A stretch of 64,000 nucleotides of DNA, from positions 1-64,000 of the forward strand of contig DASQPA010000200.1 in NCBI GenBank assembly GCA_035644215.1, in the 5' to 3' direction. Position 1 is the first letter of the stretch. Each line of letters starts with the position of its first letter. The position numbers and the translations under genes are program-made. The notes beneath the pieces were generated by a model, which saw only the letters and a list, made by a program, of their open reading frames with translations, was not told the origin of the DNA and searched no databases. Source of the DNA: DASQPA01 sp035644215. Lineage in GTDB: Bacteria > Acidobacteriota > Thermoanaerobaculia > Multivoradales > UBA5704. This document shows positions 38,009-55,010 of this stretch, one piece after another.

Positions 38009-38960
38009 TCAAGCCTGCTCTGCCGCCTGGGGAGCGTCCGGCGGGTAGGGCTCGGACATCGCCACCACCACCTGGCGCGCCCCCGTGTAGGGGGCGCGGC
38101 CGTGGGCCACCCGCATATTGTCGAGAAGCAGCAGATCGCCCCGCTGCCAGGGAAAGCGGACCGCCGCCTGGCGGTAGGCCGCGCGCACCGCCTCGAGCAT
38201 CGCGGGGTCGATGGGCGAGCCGTCGCCGAAGCAAGCGTTCCGCGGCAGATCCTCCTCGGCCACGACCTTGAGCAGCGACTCGCGCAGCGAAGGCGGCAGG
38301 CTGGAGACGTGGAAGAGATGGGCCTGGTTGAACCAGATCGGCTCGCCGCTTTCCGGGTGGACCGCCACCGCCTGTCGCACCTGGCGGGTGGTCAGGCGCT
38401 CGCCCCCCTTCCAGGTGAAGTCGATCCCCGCCTTCTCGCAGTAGCTCTCGACCGCCGCCCGATCGTCGGTCTGGAACGCGTCCTGCCAGGAGAGGTCGAG
38501 CCCCTGGCCGTAGTTGCGCACGTACATCACCTGCTTCTCGGCGAAGGTCTTCCGCACGTCCGCCGGGATCAGCCCGTGGACCATGCGGCTGTCGGCGATC
38601 GGCGTCTCCCCGCCGGTCTCCGAGGGGCGGACGCAGAAGAACCAGATGCGGCGCGGCCAGGCGTGGGAGTAGGAGCTCTCGTTGTGCATCGGGATATGCT
38701 GGTCCGCCGCGTACTCCGTCGAGGTGTAGATCTTGCCCGCGACCGTGCTCCTCGGGGTCGAGCGCTCCCGGTACTCCATCCGCTGGGTGGCCACCGTCTC
38801 GACCACGGCGTCGAAGTCGGCGACCGTGTCGAGCCGGAAGCCGCGGAACAGGAGGCCGCCGTGAAGCGCCAGCTTCTCCTCGATCCAGCCGCGGTTCTCG
38901 GCGAACCAGACCTCCGGCCGCAGCCGCTCGACGGCGGGCTCGACCACCAGCGGGAGCGGC
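38009..38960 (-). other. SyrP-like Fe(II)/2-oxoglutarate hydroxylase domain fused to NRPS C-terminus
   Basis: About 310 residues: VEPAVERLRPEVWFAENR near the start, HNESSYSHAWP carrying the His-x-Glu metal pair, the IWFFCVRPSETGGETPIADSR segment typical of the TauD family, and a C-terminal LLLLDNMRVAHGRAP with the third metal-binding His. SyrP-type enzymes hydroxylate the beta carbon of carrier-bound Asp or related residues. The nearest fitting substrate is the Asn loaded by the synthetase at 28.3-36.1 kb. Confidence 0.85.
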
Positions 38961-41900
38961 TGGTCCGGGGCGAAGGTCGAGGTGCGCACGAGGCTCTGCA
39001 CCCCCACCTTGACGGGCGCCGGTTTCGCCCTGCTCAGACTGCTCCGCAACGACTCCCTACGCTGAGTCTTGTCCACCTTCGAATGCTCCTTTGCCAAGCT
39101 GTCGAGGGGTACGTCGGGGTGCACGACGACTTCGGCCAGCAGACTCTCGAGCTCCTGCTCCAAGCGAAGGACGACGGCCTCTTCGAGGAACTCAGAATTA
39201 TACTCCAGAAACCCGGTCAGCGTCTCGCCAGCGATGGCGCCGCTGTCGGCGACGACGACCTCGAGCTCCAGGTCGAACTTCGCCCGGCCGCGGTAGAGAT
39301 TGAGCGGAGTCAGGGCGAGCGCTCCCAGCGCGCGCGCCGGGGCCGGGGCGTGCCGCAGGCCGAAGACCACCCGGCTCCACGGCGGATTGCCCAGCTCGCG
39401 CCCGGGGCGCCTGGGGACGATGGCGCGGACCAGCCGGTCGTACGGCAGATCCTGGTGCGCGTAGGCGCCCAGGGTGGCCTCGCGCACCCGGCCGAGGAGG
39501 GTGCGGAAGGAGGGCCTGCCGGAGAGGTCGACGCGGATCAGCAGGGTATTGAGGAAGAGGCCGATGAGCCCTGCCGTGCCCGGGGTGCCGCGCTCGGCGA
39601 CGCTGGTGCTGACGACGAGATCGCGCTGTCCGGTCAAGCGGCCGAGCTCGGCCATGAACGCCGCGAGCAGGGTCATGAACAGGGTGGCGCCGGCGCCCCG
39701 GGTCAGAGCGCGCAGGTCGGCCACCAGGGGCGGCGCCAGGCGCAGCTCGCGGCGCCCGCCGCGGGAGGAGCGGGCGGGCAGACGCGGCCGGGTGGAGGGG
39801 AGCTCGATCTCGGGCGGCGCGCCGGCCAAAGTGGCGCGCCAGTAGGCGAGGTGCTCCCGCTCCTCCTCGGCGCCGAGCGTCTGCCTCTGCCAGGCCGCGA
39901 AGTCGGAGTACTGGAGCGCCGGCTCGGGGAGCGGCGAGGGGCGCCCGGCGACGGCGGCGCCGTAGAGGGCGGCGAGCTCGCCCAGCAACACGTCGACCGA
40001 CCAGGCGTCGAAGACGATGTGGTGGACGGCGAGGACGAGGGCGTGGCGCTCCCCGCCTGCACCGGAGAGGCGAAGGAGGCACACCCGGAGGAGCGGCCCA
40101 CGCGCCAGGTCGAAGGGCTGGCGCACGCGATCCATGGCCCGCGCGAGAGCCTCCCGTTCCGCTGCCGCGGCGGGCAGGGCCGCGAGGTCGACCACGGGCA
40201 GCACCAGCGGGTCGGCGGGCAGCAGAGCAGCGACCGGCCGGCCGGCCACGGCGGGGAAGACGGTGCGCAGCGCCTCATGCCGGCGCACGATCTCGGAGAG
40301 ACCGGTGGCGAGCGCCGCGGCATCCAGCCGGCCGTCGATCCACGCCCCCACGGGGATGGTGTAGAAGGCGCTCTCCGGTTCGAGCTGGCAGAGGAACCAG
40401 AGCCGCTGCTGGGCGAAGGAGAGGGGGGGCGGCGCGCCGTCGGCCGGCCGCGGGACGAGCGGCGGCCGGCGCAGCTCGCGCCCCTGACGCGCCTCCTGAG
40501 CCCGGCCGGCGAGGCCGGCGACCGTCGCCCGCTCGAAGAAGCGACCGAGGGGGAGGTCGACGCCGAAGGCTTCGCGCACCCGCGACACCAGGCGGATGGC
40601 GAGCATCGAGTCGCCGCCCGCCGCGTAGAAGTCCTCCTCGACGCTCCGCGGCGCCCGCCCGAGCACCTCCTCCCAGACCGCCGCGACCATCTCCTCGGGC
40701 GGCGTGCGCGCCTGGCCGTCCCCCCAGGGGTCGGCGACGCCCGCCGCCCGCTCCACCGCGGGAGCGGGCAGCCGCCGGCGATCCACCTTGCCGTTGGCCG
40801 AGAGCGGCAGGGCGTCGAGCAGCACGAAGACCGAGGGGAGCATCCAGGCGGGCAGCCGTTCCGCAAGCGTAGTACGCAGCTCGGCGGTGAGCTCGCCGCC
40901 CGCACCGGCCGGCTCCCCTGCCGGGACGACATAGGCCACCAGACGGCGGGACCGGCTGGGGTCCCGGGGATCGCCTGGCGCCAACACCGCCGCGACCACC
41001 GCCTGCCGCACCCGCGGGTGCGCCGCGAGCGCCGACTCGATCTCCCCCAGCTCGATCCGGTGACCCAGGATCTTGACCTGCGCGTCCTCGCGACCCAGAA
41101 ACTCCAGCTCGCCCCCCGGCAGGTAGCGGCCCAGGTCCCCCGTGCGGTACAGCCGCTCCCCCCTCTCCCCCTCCGGCACGAAGCTCGACGCCGTCTTCGC
41201 CCCATCCCCAAGGTACCCCCGCGCCAGACCCGCGCCACCGATGTACAGCTGGCCCGGAACCCACACCGGGCACGGCGACAGACGCGGCGACAGCACCGCG
41301 AAGCGCTGGTTGGCCAGCGGGCGGCCATAGGGGATGCTTTTCCAACCCTCCTCCACCCGCTCCACGCGGTGGAAGTTCGACCAGATCGACGCCTCCGTCG
41401 CTCCCCCCAGCGCCACCAGCTCCGCCCCTGGGCAGACGCGACGCAGGCGCTCCGGCAGCGACAGCGGCAGCCAGTCCCCCGACAACAGCACCAGACGCAG
41501 ACTCCCCGGCAGGCCAACACCCCGGCGCTCGGCGTGCTCCAGGAGCATCTCGAACAGCACCGGCACCGAGCTCCACACCGTCACCTGTTCCCGCTCGAGC
41601 AGCGCCAACCACACTCCGGGATCGCGCTCCGCGCCCGGCCCCGGAAACACCACCGTCCCCCCCGCTCCCAAGAGGCCGAACAGGTCGTAGACCGACAGGT
41701 CGAACGACAGCGACGAGAGGGCCAGAGCCCGATCCTCGGCCCCCACACCGAACCGCCGGTTGACGTCGACGATGGTGTTGAGTGCCGCCCGGTGCTCGAT
41801 CACCACCCCCTTGGGCTCGCCGGTCGAGCCCGAGGTGAAGATCACGTAGGCCACGTCCGCCGCCACCTGGAACGGCTCCCCGGGCACCTCCCTCTCCCCC

Positions 41901-44900
41901 AACGCCGGCTCCTCCTCGACGCACAGAACCGAGATCCCAGAGGGCCACGAGAGCTCAGCCAGGAGCCGGCGCTGGGTCAGCACCACCTCCACCCCGGCCT
42001 GCGTGAGGAGCGTCGCCCGCCGCCTCTCCGGCTGGGCCGCGTCGACCGGCAGGTAGGCCGCTCCCGCCCGCAGCGCCGCGAGCACCCCCACCACCTGCTC
42101 CCAGCCCTTCTCCATCACCACGCCCACACGGCTCCCCGGTCCCACCCCCTGCCTCACCAGCGCCGCGGCCAGGGCGGCGCTCGCCGCCGCCAGCTCGCCG
42201 TAGGAGAGCCGCCGCAGGCCGGAGATCACCGCCGGCCGTTCCGGCGCCCGCGCCGCCCAGGAGAGGAACGGCGTGTGGAGTAGACCCGCCGGCAGCGGCG
42301 CCGCCGTGGCGTTGGCCGCCTCCCGCTCCGCCCGCTCTGCGGCCGGCAGGCGCACCGGGATCTCCTCCTCCCAGCACCCCTCCTCTTCCGCCAGACGCGC
42401 GAGCAGCTCCGTATAGGCCGCGAACATCGCGTCCAGGACCCCGGGCGCGAACAGCTCCTCGACCGCATCCCAGCGGAAGGCGAGGGCGCCGCCGTGCTCG
42501 GCGATCCCCTGGTCGAGGAAGACCTGGGAGGTCTGGCTGATGCCGTAGAGCTCCCGCCAGGGGCTCTCGGGCTCACGCTCGGCGCGTGGATCGGCGACCA
42601 GGGTGCTGGTCAGCACCACCGGCATCGCCGCCCGGGCGGTGCCGCCCCGCGCCCGGTTGAGCTCGCGCAGAACCTGGATGCCGCTCCACGCCCGATGGTC
42701 GATGTCCTGCCAGAGCTGCGCCTGGAGCCGCCGGGCGCGCGCGGCGAAGCTCCCCGCACCGCCGTCGACGGCGAGCAGGATCACCGAGGTGAAGTCGCCG
42801 ACCACCCGGTTGACCTCGGGGTGGAGCTGGAGGCGGTTGAACAGGGTGAGGTTCAAGGTGAAGCGCGGGCTCTTGCTCCACGTCCCCAGCACCTCGGCGT
42901 AGGCGGCGGCAAGGAGGCCCGAGGGGGTGAGGCCGGCGCGCGCGGCGCGCCCCTTCAAGGCCGACCAGACGCCGGGCGCGAGACGCCCGCCCCGGCGCAC
43001 GAAGCGGGGGGTGGCGACGCTCCCCGGGTCGCGAACGAGCGGCAGCTCGGGAGCCGGCGGGAGGTCGGCCAGACGCCCCCGCCAGTAGTCGCGGGCGGCG
43101 CGGTAGACGGCATGCTCGCGCAGGGCGATCTCGGCCAGCACGCAGTCGCGGAAGGAGAGCGCGAGCGGCGCCATGGCGCGTCCAGGGTCGGCATAGAGCT
43201 CGAGCAGCTCGCGGCCCAGGATGCGCCGGCTCCAGGCGTCGCAGATCAGCGAGTCGGTGCTGATGTGGAGGCGGAACCTGCCGCCGCCCAGGCGGGAGGC
43301 CTGGAGCTCGAACATCGGCCAGCGGTCGAGGCCGAGGATCTGGTGCGAGAGGTGGCGGCGGATCTCCGCCAGCCCCAGATCGACCCGTTTGACTCCCCCG
43401 ACATCGAGGCCAGAGAGGTCGATCTCCGCCACCCGGTAGGGCAGCACCTGGGCCAGGATCTGCTGCTGTCCGTCCGAGCGCACCACCGCGCGCAGCATGT
43501 CGTGGCGCTCGACGAGGCGCCGGACGGCGCGCTCCAGGCGGCCGAGGTCCAGGTCCGGCAGCTCGAGCTCCAGGTAGCTGTGGGTCGCCACGTTGCCAAG
43601 CTCGAAAGAGCCGCTGCGCCCCAGCCAATAGGCCTGCTGGATGTCGGTCAGGGGGAAGGGCTCGTGGCGATGGAGCGGATCGGGGACCAGGGCCGGCAGC
43701 GGCTCCGTCTCACTCTCTCCGCCCGCCGGCAGGCGCTCGACCGCCGCGGCGAGGCCGGCGACCGTCGGGAGGTCGAAGAGCGCGCGCAGGGCGAGCCCCG
43801 GACGCAGCTCGGCGCGCACCCGGGAGACCACCTCGGTGGCGAGGAGCGAGTGCCCCCCCAGGGCGAAGAAGTCGTCGTCGATCCCCACCGCGGGCACCCC
43901 CAGAACCGCGCTCCAGATCCGGCAGAGGGCCGCCTCGACGGGGTTCGACGGGGCGCGGTAGGGGGCGGCTCCGTCCCGCCCCCCGGCCGCGGGCGCCGGC
44001 AGCGCGCGGCGGTCGACCTTGCCGTGCGGGTTGCGCGGCAGGGCGGGCAGGGTGACGAAGGCCGCCGGGAGCATGGGGCCGGGCAGCCGGTCGCTCAGGT
44101 ACCGGCGCAGGGCCACGGGATCGGCGGCAGGATCGGCGACGGGCACCACATAGGCGATCAACCGCGGGGTGTGCGGGTCCGCCTCCGTCGGCCGGACGAC
44201 CACCGCCGCCTCGGCGAGGGCCGGGTGCGCGGCGAGCACCGCCTCGACCTCCCCCGGCTCGACCCGCACGCCGTGGACCTTGACCTGCTGGTCGGTGCGG
44301 CCGAGGAAGTCGAGCCGGCCGTCGGCCAGGGCACGGGCGAGGTCGCCGGTCTTGTAGAGGCGCGCCCCCGGCTCGCTGGAAAGCGGGTCGGGCACGAACC
44401 GTTCGGCCGTCCGTTCAGGCTGCTCGAAGTAGCCCCGGGTGAGGCCCGCCCCGCCAATGTAGAGCTCGCCCGGCGCCCCTGCCGCGACCGGTCCCAGCGC
44501 CCGGTCGAGCAGCCGGAAGACGACGTTGCCGATCGGCCGTCCCACCGGCACGCTCCCCCTCCCGGTCGCGACCTCCTGCACCGGCTGGAAGCTCGCGGTC
44601 AGGGTGCACTCGGTGGGACCGTACTGGTTGACCAGGAGGACGCCGTCGCCGAAGGCCGTGCGCACGGCGGCGACGGCGGCCGGCCGCAGCACCTCGCCGC
44701 TCGCCAGGATCAGGCGCACCCGCCGGCGGCTCACCCCCTGCCGCGCGGCGGTACGCGCCAGCTCGGCCAGGAGCGACGGGGTGATGCTCAAGAGCGCCGT
44801 CACCTCAAAGCGGTCGATCGCCGCCAGCAGGGCCTCGGGCTCGCCGGCCACGGCGTCGTCGACCAGCGCCGTCCGTGCCCCCAGGGTGAGCGGCCCCAGG

Positions 44901-47050
44901 GTGTCGCGCAGGGCGGCGTCGAACGAGAAGCTGGCGAGCTGCAGCACTGTGTCGCCGGGTCCCAGGTCATAGGTGCGGGCGAGGTAGGAGAGATAGTTGA
45001 CCACCCCGCCGTGGCAGCTCATCACCCCCTTGGGCCGGCCGGTCGAGCCGGAGGTGTGGGTGATGTAGGCGAGCTGCCCGGGACCGAGCGGCAGCGCCGC
45101 GATGTCCGCCGGGTTCGCCGGGATCGCCGGGTCGTCCGCCGCACCCTCGTCGAGCCAGAGGACGGGGCCGGAGAAGGGGAGGAGCGCCGCGGCGAGGGGG
45201 CGCGCGGCGAGCAGCAGCCCCGGGCGGGAGTCGGCGAGGAGCAGGGCGAGCCGCTCCGCCGGCTGCCCGGGATCGAGCGGCACGTAGGCCCCCCCGGCGG
45301 CGAGCACGGCGAGCATGGCGGTCACCCGCTCGGGCGACCGGCCGGCGAGGATCGCGACCCGCTCCTCCGGCCCCACCCCGGCGGCGCGGAGGCGCGCCGC
45401 CAGGCGCCCCACGGCGCTCGCCAATGCGCCGTAGGTGAGGCTCTCGGAGGCGGCGAGCACGGCCGGCGCCCCGGGAGTGCGCGCCGCCTGCGCCAGGACC
45501 CGGGTATGGATCCCCTCTCCGGGGTCGATCGCCGCCGGTGCCGCCGAAGTGTCGTTCCACTCGCCGGTCACCTGCCAGCGCTCCCCTGCGGCGAGGAGGG
45601 GGAGGGCGGAGAGCGGGGTCTCCGGCGCCGCCGTGGCCCCGGCGAGCAGGGTGAGGAAGTGGGCGATCAACCGCTCGATCGTGGTCGGGTCGTAGAGGTC
45701 GGTCGCGTACTTGAGCTCGGCCGCGAGCCCCGCGCCCTGGCGTTCGCAGTAAAGCGCGAGGTCGAACTTGGCGGTCCGGCCGGAGGTCTTCAGCAGCTCG
45801 ACCGCGAGCCCGGGCAGGGAGAGCGGCGCGGTGGGGACGTTGTCGAGCTCGAAGAAAACCTGGAAGAGGAGCGCCGCCGCCGCGTTGCGCTCGGGTTGGA
45901 GGGTCTGGACCAGCTGCTCGAACGGCAGATCCTGGTGGGCGTAGGCCTCCAGGGTGGCGGCGCGCACCCGCGCCAGCAGCTCCCGCAGGGTGGGATCGAC
46001 CGAGGCGTCGGCGCGCAGCACCAGGGTGTTGACGAAGAAGCCGATCAGCCCTTCGATCTCGCGGTGGGTGCGGTTGGCGATCGGCGTGCCGACGACCAGA
46101 TCCTCCTCGCCGGTCTGGCGGGCGAGCAGGGCGAAGAAGGCGGCGAGCAGGGTCATGAACAGGGTGGCCCCCGCGCCGCGGCCGAGTGCCTCCAGGCCGG
46201 CGAGGAGGCCCGGGGACAGGGCGAAGGAGCGGCCGGCGCCGCGGAAACCCTGGCGCGCCGGCCGCGGGCGGTCGGGCGGCAGGGTGAGGAGCGCGGGAGC
46301 GCCGGCGAGCTGGCGGCGCCAGTAGGCGAGGAGCGCGTCGAGCCGTTGGCCCGCGAGGGTTTGCCGCTGCCAGAGGGCGAAGTCGGCGTACTGGATGGGC
46401 AACCCCGGCAGCGCCGGGGGGAGGCCGGCGAAGAAGGCGCCATAGAGCTCCGCCATCTCGCGCATGAGGACGGTCACCGACCAGGCGTCGGCCACGATGT
46501 GATGCAGGGTGAGGAGGAGCAGGTGCTCGCCGCCGCCCGCCGCGCGCTCCGTGCGGAGCAGGGTGGCGCGCAGCAGGGGGCCGCGGGCGAGGTCGAAGGG
46601 GCGGAGCGCCTCGGCCTCGGCGAGGGCCAGGGCGTGGGCCTCCCGCCGCGGGCCGGGCAGGTCCGCGAGGTCGACGACCGTGAGGGCCAGGGGGCCGGGA
46701 GGGGCGATCGACTGCTGCGGCTGACCGCCGCGCGCGGCGAAGGTGGTGCGCAGGGCCTCGTGCCGCGCCACCACCTCGCCCAGGCTGGCCGCGAGGAGCG
46801 CGGGGGCGAGCGGTCCGGCGAGACGGAGGGCGGCGGCGATGTTGTAGGCGGCGAGGCCGGGCTCGAGCTGGTCCAGGAACCAGAGCCGTTGCTGGGCGAA
46901 GCTCGCCGGCAGCGGCGCGGTGCCGGGCGGCCGCGACAGGATCGGCGGCGGCCCGGCGGCAGCGCGCTTCTCCCGCCGCATGGCCTCGAGCAGCGCCCGC
47001 CGCTCGGGGGACAGCTGCTCGATCCGTTCTCGCGCTGAAACGCCGCTCAT
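38009..47050 (-). CDS. NRPS fused to a TauD/SyrP-like dioxygenase, C-A-T-Cy-A(Cys)-T-C-TauD, 3013 aa
   Basis: Start chosen at the ATG at 47050 (MSGVSARERIEQLSPERRAL, a typical NRPS linker, after GGCGAGAAG); a GTG at 47092 in frame is possible. Domains: C1 45-480 (HHIVADAWS near 187); A1 510-1000 with pocket D-A-R-S-L-S-Q-L-T, which I cannot assign; T1 (GGHSLLATEV near 1065); Cy 1130-1540 (FPLTDIQQAYWLGR; DSLICDAWS near 1270); A2 1560-2070 with pocket D-L-Y-S-L-S-L-I-W, a cysteine code with N278 changed to S; T2 (GGDSMLAIRL near 2150); C2 2215-2650 (HHIVFDAWS near 2347). Residues 2700-3013 are an Fe(II)/2-oxoglutarate dioxygenase (HNE at 2789-2791, distal His in RVAHGRAP near 2980). No A or T follows C2; these are in the next synthetase. 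Confidence 0.94.
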   Translation of the reverse strand: MSGVSARERIEQLSPERRALLEAMRREKRAAAGPPPILSRPPGTAPLPASFAQQRLWFLDQLEPGLAAYNIAAALRLAGPLAPALLAASLGEVVARHEALRTTFAARGGQPQQSIAPPGPLALTVVDLADLPGPRREAHALALAEAEALRPFDLARGPLLRATLLRTERAAGGGEHLLLLTLHHIVADAWSVTVLMREMAELYGAFFAGLPPALPGLPIQYADFALWQRQTLAGQRLDALLAYWRRQLAGAPALLTLPPDRPRPARQGFRGAGRSFALSPGLLAGLEALGRGAGATLFMTLLAAFFALLARQTGEEDLVVGTPIANRTHREIEGLIGFFVNTLVLRADASVDPTLRELLARVRAATLEAYAHQDLPFEQLVQTLQPERNAAAALLFQVFFELDNVPTAPLSLPGLAVELLKTSGRTAKFDLALYCERQGAGLAAELKYATDLYDPTTIERLIAHFLTLLAGATAAPETPLSALPLLAAGERWQVTGEWNDTSAAPAAIDPGEGIHTRVLAQAARTPGAPAVLAASESLTYGALASAVGRLAARLRAAGVGPEERVAILAGRSPERVTAMLAVLAAGGAYVPLDPGQPAERLALLLADSRPGLLLAARPLAAALLPFSGPVLWLDEGAADDPAIPANPADIAALPLGPGQLAYITHTSGSTGRPKGVMSCHGGVVNYLSYLARTYDLGPGDTVLQLASFSFDAALRDTLGPLTLGARTALVDDAVAGEPEALLAAIDRFEVTALLSITPSLLAELARTAARQGVSRRRVRLILASGEVLRPAAVAAVRTAFGDGVLLVNQYGPTECTLTASFQPVQEVATGRGSVPVGRPIGNVVFRLLDRALGPVAAGAPGELYIGGAGLTRGYFEQPERTAERFVPDPLSSEPGARLYKTGDLARALADGRLDFLGRTDQQVKVHGVRVEPGEVEAVLAAHPALAEAAVVVRPTEADPHTPRLIAYVVPVADPAADPVALRRYLSDRLPGPMLPAAFVTLPALPRNPHGKVDRRALPAPAAGGRDGAAPYRAPSNPVEAALCRIWSAVLGVPAVGIDDDFFALGGHSLLATEVVSRVRAELRPGLALRALFDLPTVAGLAAAVERLPAGGESETEPLPALVPDPLHRHEPFPLTDIQQAYWLGRSGSFELGNVATHSYLELELPDLDLGRLERAVRRLVERHDMLRAVVRSDGQQQILAQVLPYRVAEIDLSGLDVGGVKRVDLGLAEIRRHLSHQILGLDRWPMFELQASRLGGGRFRLHISTDSLICDAWSRRILGRELLELYADPGRAMAPLALSFRDCVLAEIALREHAVYRAARDYWRGRLADLPPAPELPLVRDPGSVATPRFVRRGGRLAPGVWSALKGRAARAGLTPSGLLAAAYAEVLGTWSKSPRFTLNLTLFNRLQLHPEVNRVVGDFTSVILLAVDGGAGSFAARARRLQAQLWQDIDHRAWSGIQVLRELNRARGGTARAAMPVVLTSTLVADPRAEREPESPWRELYGISQTSQVFLDQGIAEHGGALAFRWDAVEELFAPGVLDAMFAAYTELLARLAEEEGCWEEEIPVRLPAAERAEREAANATAAPLPAGLLHTPFLSWAARAPERPAVISGLRRLSYGELAAASAALAAALVRQGVGPGSRVGVVMEKGWEQVVGVLAALRAGAAYLPVDAAQPERRRATLLTQAGVEVVLTQRRLLAELSWPSGISVLCVEEEPALGEREVPGEPFQVAADVAYVIFTSGSTGEPKGVVIEHRAALNTIVDVNRRFGVGAEDRALALSSLSFDLSVYDLFGLLGAGGTVVFPGPGAERDPGVWLALLEREQVTVWSSVPVLFEMLLEHAERRGVGLPGSLRLVLLSGDWLPLSLPERLRRVCPGAELVALGGATEASIWSNFHRVERVEEGWKSIPYGRPLANQRFAVLSPRLSPCPVWVPGQLYIGGAGLARGYLGDGAKTASSFVPEGERGERLYRTGDLGRYLPGGELEFLGREDAQVKILGHRIELGEIESALAAHPRVRQAVVAAVLAPGDPRDPSRSRRLVAYVVPAGEPAGAGGELTAELRTTLAERLPAWMLPSVFVLLDALPLSANGKVDRRRLPAPAVERAAGVADPWGDGQARTPPEEMVAAVWEEVLGRAPRSVEEDFYAAGGDSMLAIRLVSRVREAFGVDLPLGRFFERATVAGLAGRAQEARQGRELRRPPLVPRPADGAPPPLSFAQQRLWFLCQLEPESAFYTIPVGAWIDGRLDAAALATGLSEIVRRHEALRTVFPAVAGRPVAALLPADPLVLPVVDLAALPAAAAEREALARAMDRVRQPFDLARGPLLRVCLLRLSGAGGERHALVLAVHHIVFDAWSVDVLLGELAALYGAAVAGRPSPLPEPALQYSDFAAWQRQTLGAEEEREHLAYWRATLAGAPPEIELPSTRPRLPARSSRGGRRELRLAPPLVADLRALTRGAGATLFMTLLAAFMAELGRLTGQRDLVVSTSVAERGTPGTAGLIGLFLNTLLIRVDLSGRPSFRTLLGRVREATLGAYAHQDLPYDRLVRAIVPRRPGRELGNPPWSRVVFGLRHAPAPARALGALALTPLNLYRGRAKFDLELEVVVADSGAIAGETLTGFLEYNSEFLEEAVVLRLEQELESLLAEVVVHPDVPLDSLAKEHSKVDKTQRRESLRSSLSRAKPAPVKVGVQSLVRTSTFAPDQPLPLVVEPAVERLRPEVWFAENRGWIEEKLALHGGLLFRGFRLDTVADFDAVVETVATQRMEYRERSTPRSTVAGKIYTSTEYAADQHIPMHNESSYSHAWPRRIWFFCVRPSETGGETPIADSRMVHGLIPADVRKTFAEKQVMYVRNYGQGLDLSWQDAFQTDDRAAVESYCEKAGIDFTWKGGERLTTRQVRQAVAVHPESGEPIWFNQAHLFHVSSLPPSLRESLLKVVAEEDLPRNACFGDGSPIDPAMLEAVRAAYRQAAVRFPWQRGDLLLLDNMRVAHGRAPYTGARQVVVAMSEPYPPDAPQAAEQA
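40992..42472. repeat. Long near-identical repeat, copy 2 (Cys A domain)
   Basis: Partner of 23861-25341. Encoded proteins differ at roughly 16 of about 490 residues, including one pocket position (Asn in copy 1, Ser here in VTVWSSVP). Same orientation, so recombination between the copies would delete or duplicate about 17 kb. Confidence 0.85.
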
Positions 47051-47120
47051 CGTCGTCTTCTCGCCACCCTCGAAGCGTCCTCCCGCGCCCACCTGCCGCC
47101 GCGCGGAGCCGGGCCGCCGC

Positions 47121-53987
<6,867 letters not shown>

Positions 53988-54535
53988 TGCAAGCCGCCCT
54001 CCCAGGCGGCCTCATCCCCAAAACTGTCAAGAAAAGTATATATGAGGTCGGAGGCCCGGTTCACCGTCCGGGAGCGCAACATCTCGACAATCGTCGTACC
54101 CATACAATAAAAATACCTCTCACCAGGCGCCTCTTCTCCGCGGAGTGTTGCGCAGTGGAACCAGAGCCGGCTTCACAGAGAAACCTACACGCAATGTTAC
54201 CAGCAGCTTTCAGGCACCGCAAGCAAGCGTTTGCGGGCGCGTGTCTCGCTTGGAAGATCTGCAAGGCCTTCCAGAGCAACTTTTTAAAGGATCGATGTAG
54301 ATACGTGGCGGTCAAATGCAGCGCGATTCAGGCACTTCGCACAAGCGGAACTTTCGATGTGATCGATCGACCAGGTCGGGTTTACCGTTGATTTATACTT
54401 TTCTCCAGATTTCCTGAATTGCACCGGTCAACTTTGCAGAGTGATCCGGCACTGCGAGTTAGACACTTGTTGCTAAATAGACCGCCAATCCCTCCGCGCG
54501 CCGCCCAAACCCCTGGAAGTCCGCGGAAAAACCCT
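53988..54535. other. Intergenic leader of the synthetase operon, no gene seen
   Basis: Region upstream of the first assembly-line gene. It contains several AT-rich patches unusual for this DNA (near 54030-54045, 54100-54118 and 54390-54418) and no convincing coding frame. It is the natural place for the main promoter of the left operon. Confidence 0.5.
54037..54065 (-). promoter_or_regulatory. Candidate promoter of the left NRPS operon
   Basis: TATATA at 54037-54042 lies about 50 bases before the GTG start. A poor -35-like GTGAAC is found 16 bases upstream on the minus strand. The AT-rich box stands out in very GC-rich surroundings, but the -35 match is weak. Confidence 0.22.
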
Positions 54536-55000
54536 CCGGACACAAGTCCGATGTCTCCGGCTCGACTTCTGACCTCTCCGGGTCGACTTTCCATCCCTCC
54601 GGGTCGACTTTCCATCCCTGGAACGTTACTTCTGACGTCTCCGGGCGGACTTCTCATGTCTCCGGCTCGACTTCCCATGCATGGAAAGTTACTTTCCATG
54701 CCTCCGGGAAGACTTTCCTTGCATCCGGAAGCTTCCGGAAAGCGTCTGGAACCGTCCGGAGAGATTTTGGAAGCTCCCGGAGAGTTTTGGGAAGCGGCCG
54801 GAGAAGTTTGGGAGAGGCCCGCCGGAACCTCGCGGAGACCCTCTGGAAGCACCCGGAGAGATAAGAAAAGGGGCCGGAGAGCTTCTGGAAGCGTCCGGAG
54901 GAGCTCGGGACGCTGCCGGAGACCATCCAGAAACGCCTGGAGAGATTGCGGAACCGGCCGGAGGCGTTCCGGACGGTCCCGGAGGGGCTCGCCGGCCGGA
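54536..55000. repeat. Degenerate 21-bp tandem array
   Basis: CCGG (or CTGG/TTGG) boxes recur every 21 bases: 54557, 54578, 54599, 54641, 54662, 54704, 54725, then, after a 10-base phase shift, 54735, 54756, 54777 and 54798, and later 54853, 54874, 54895, 54916, 54937, 54958 and 54979. The left half has units like TCTCCGGCTCGACTTCTGAC; the right half like CCGGAGAGCTTCTGGAAGCG, with a second TGGA box 10-11 bases after the first. About 22 units. Open frames through it on both strands show seven-residue repeats as a by-product of the period. No gene is called. Confidence 0.85.
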
Positions 55001-55010
55001 TCGCGAAGAA

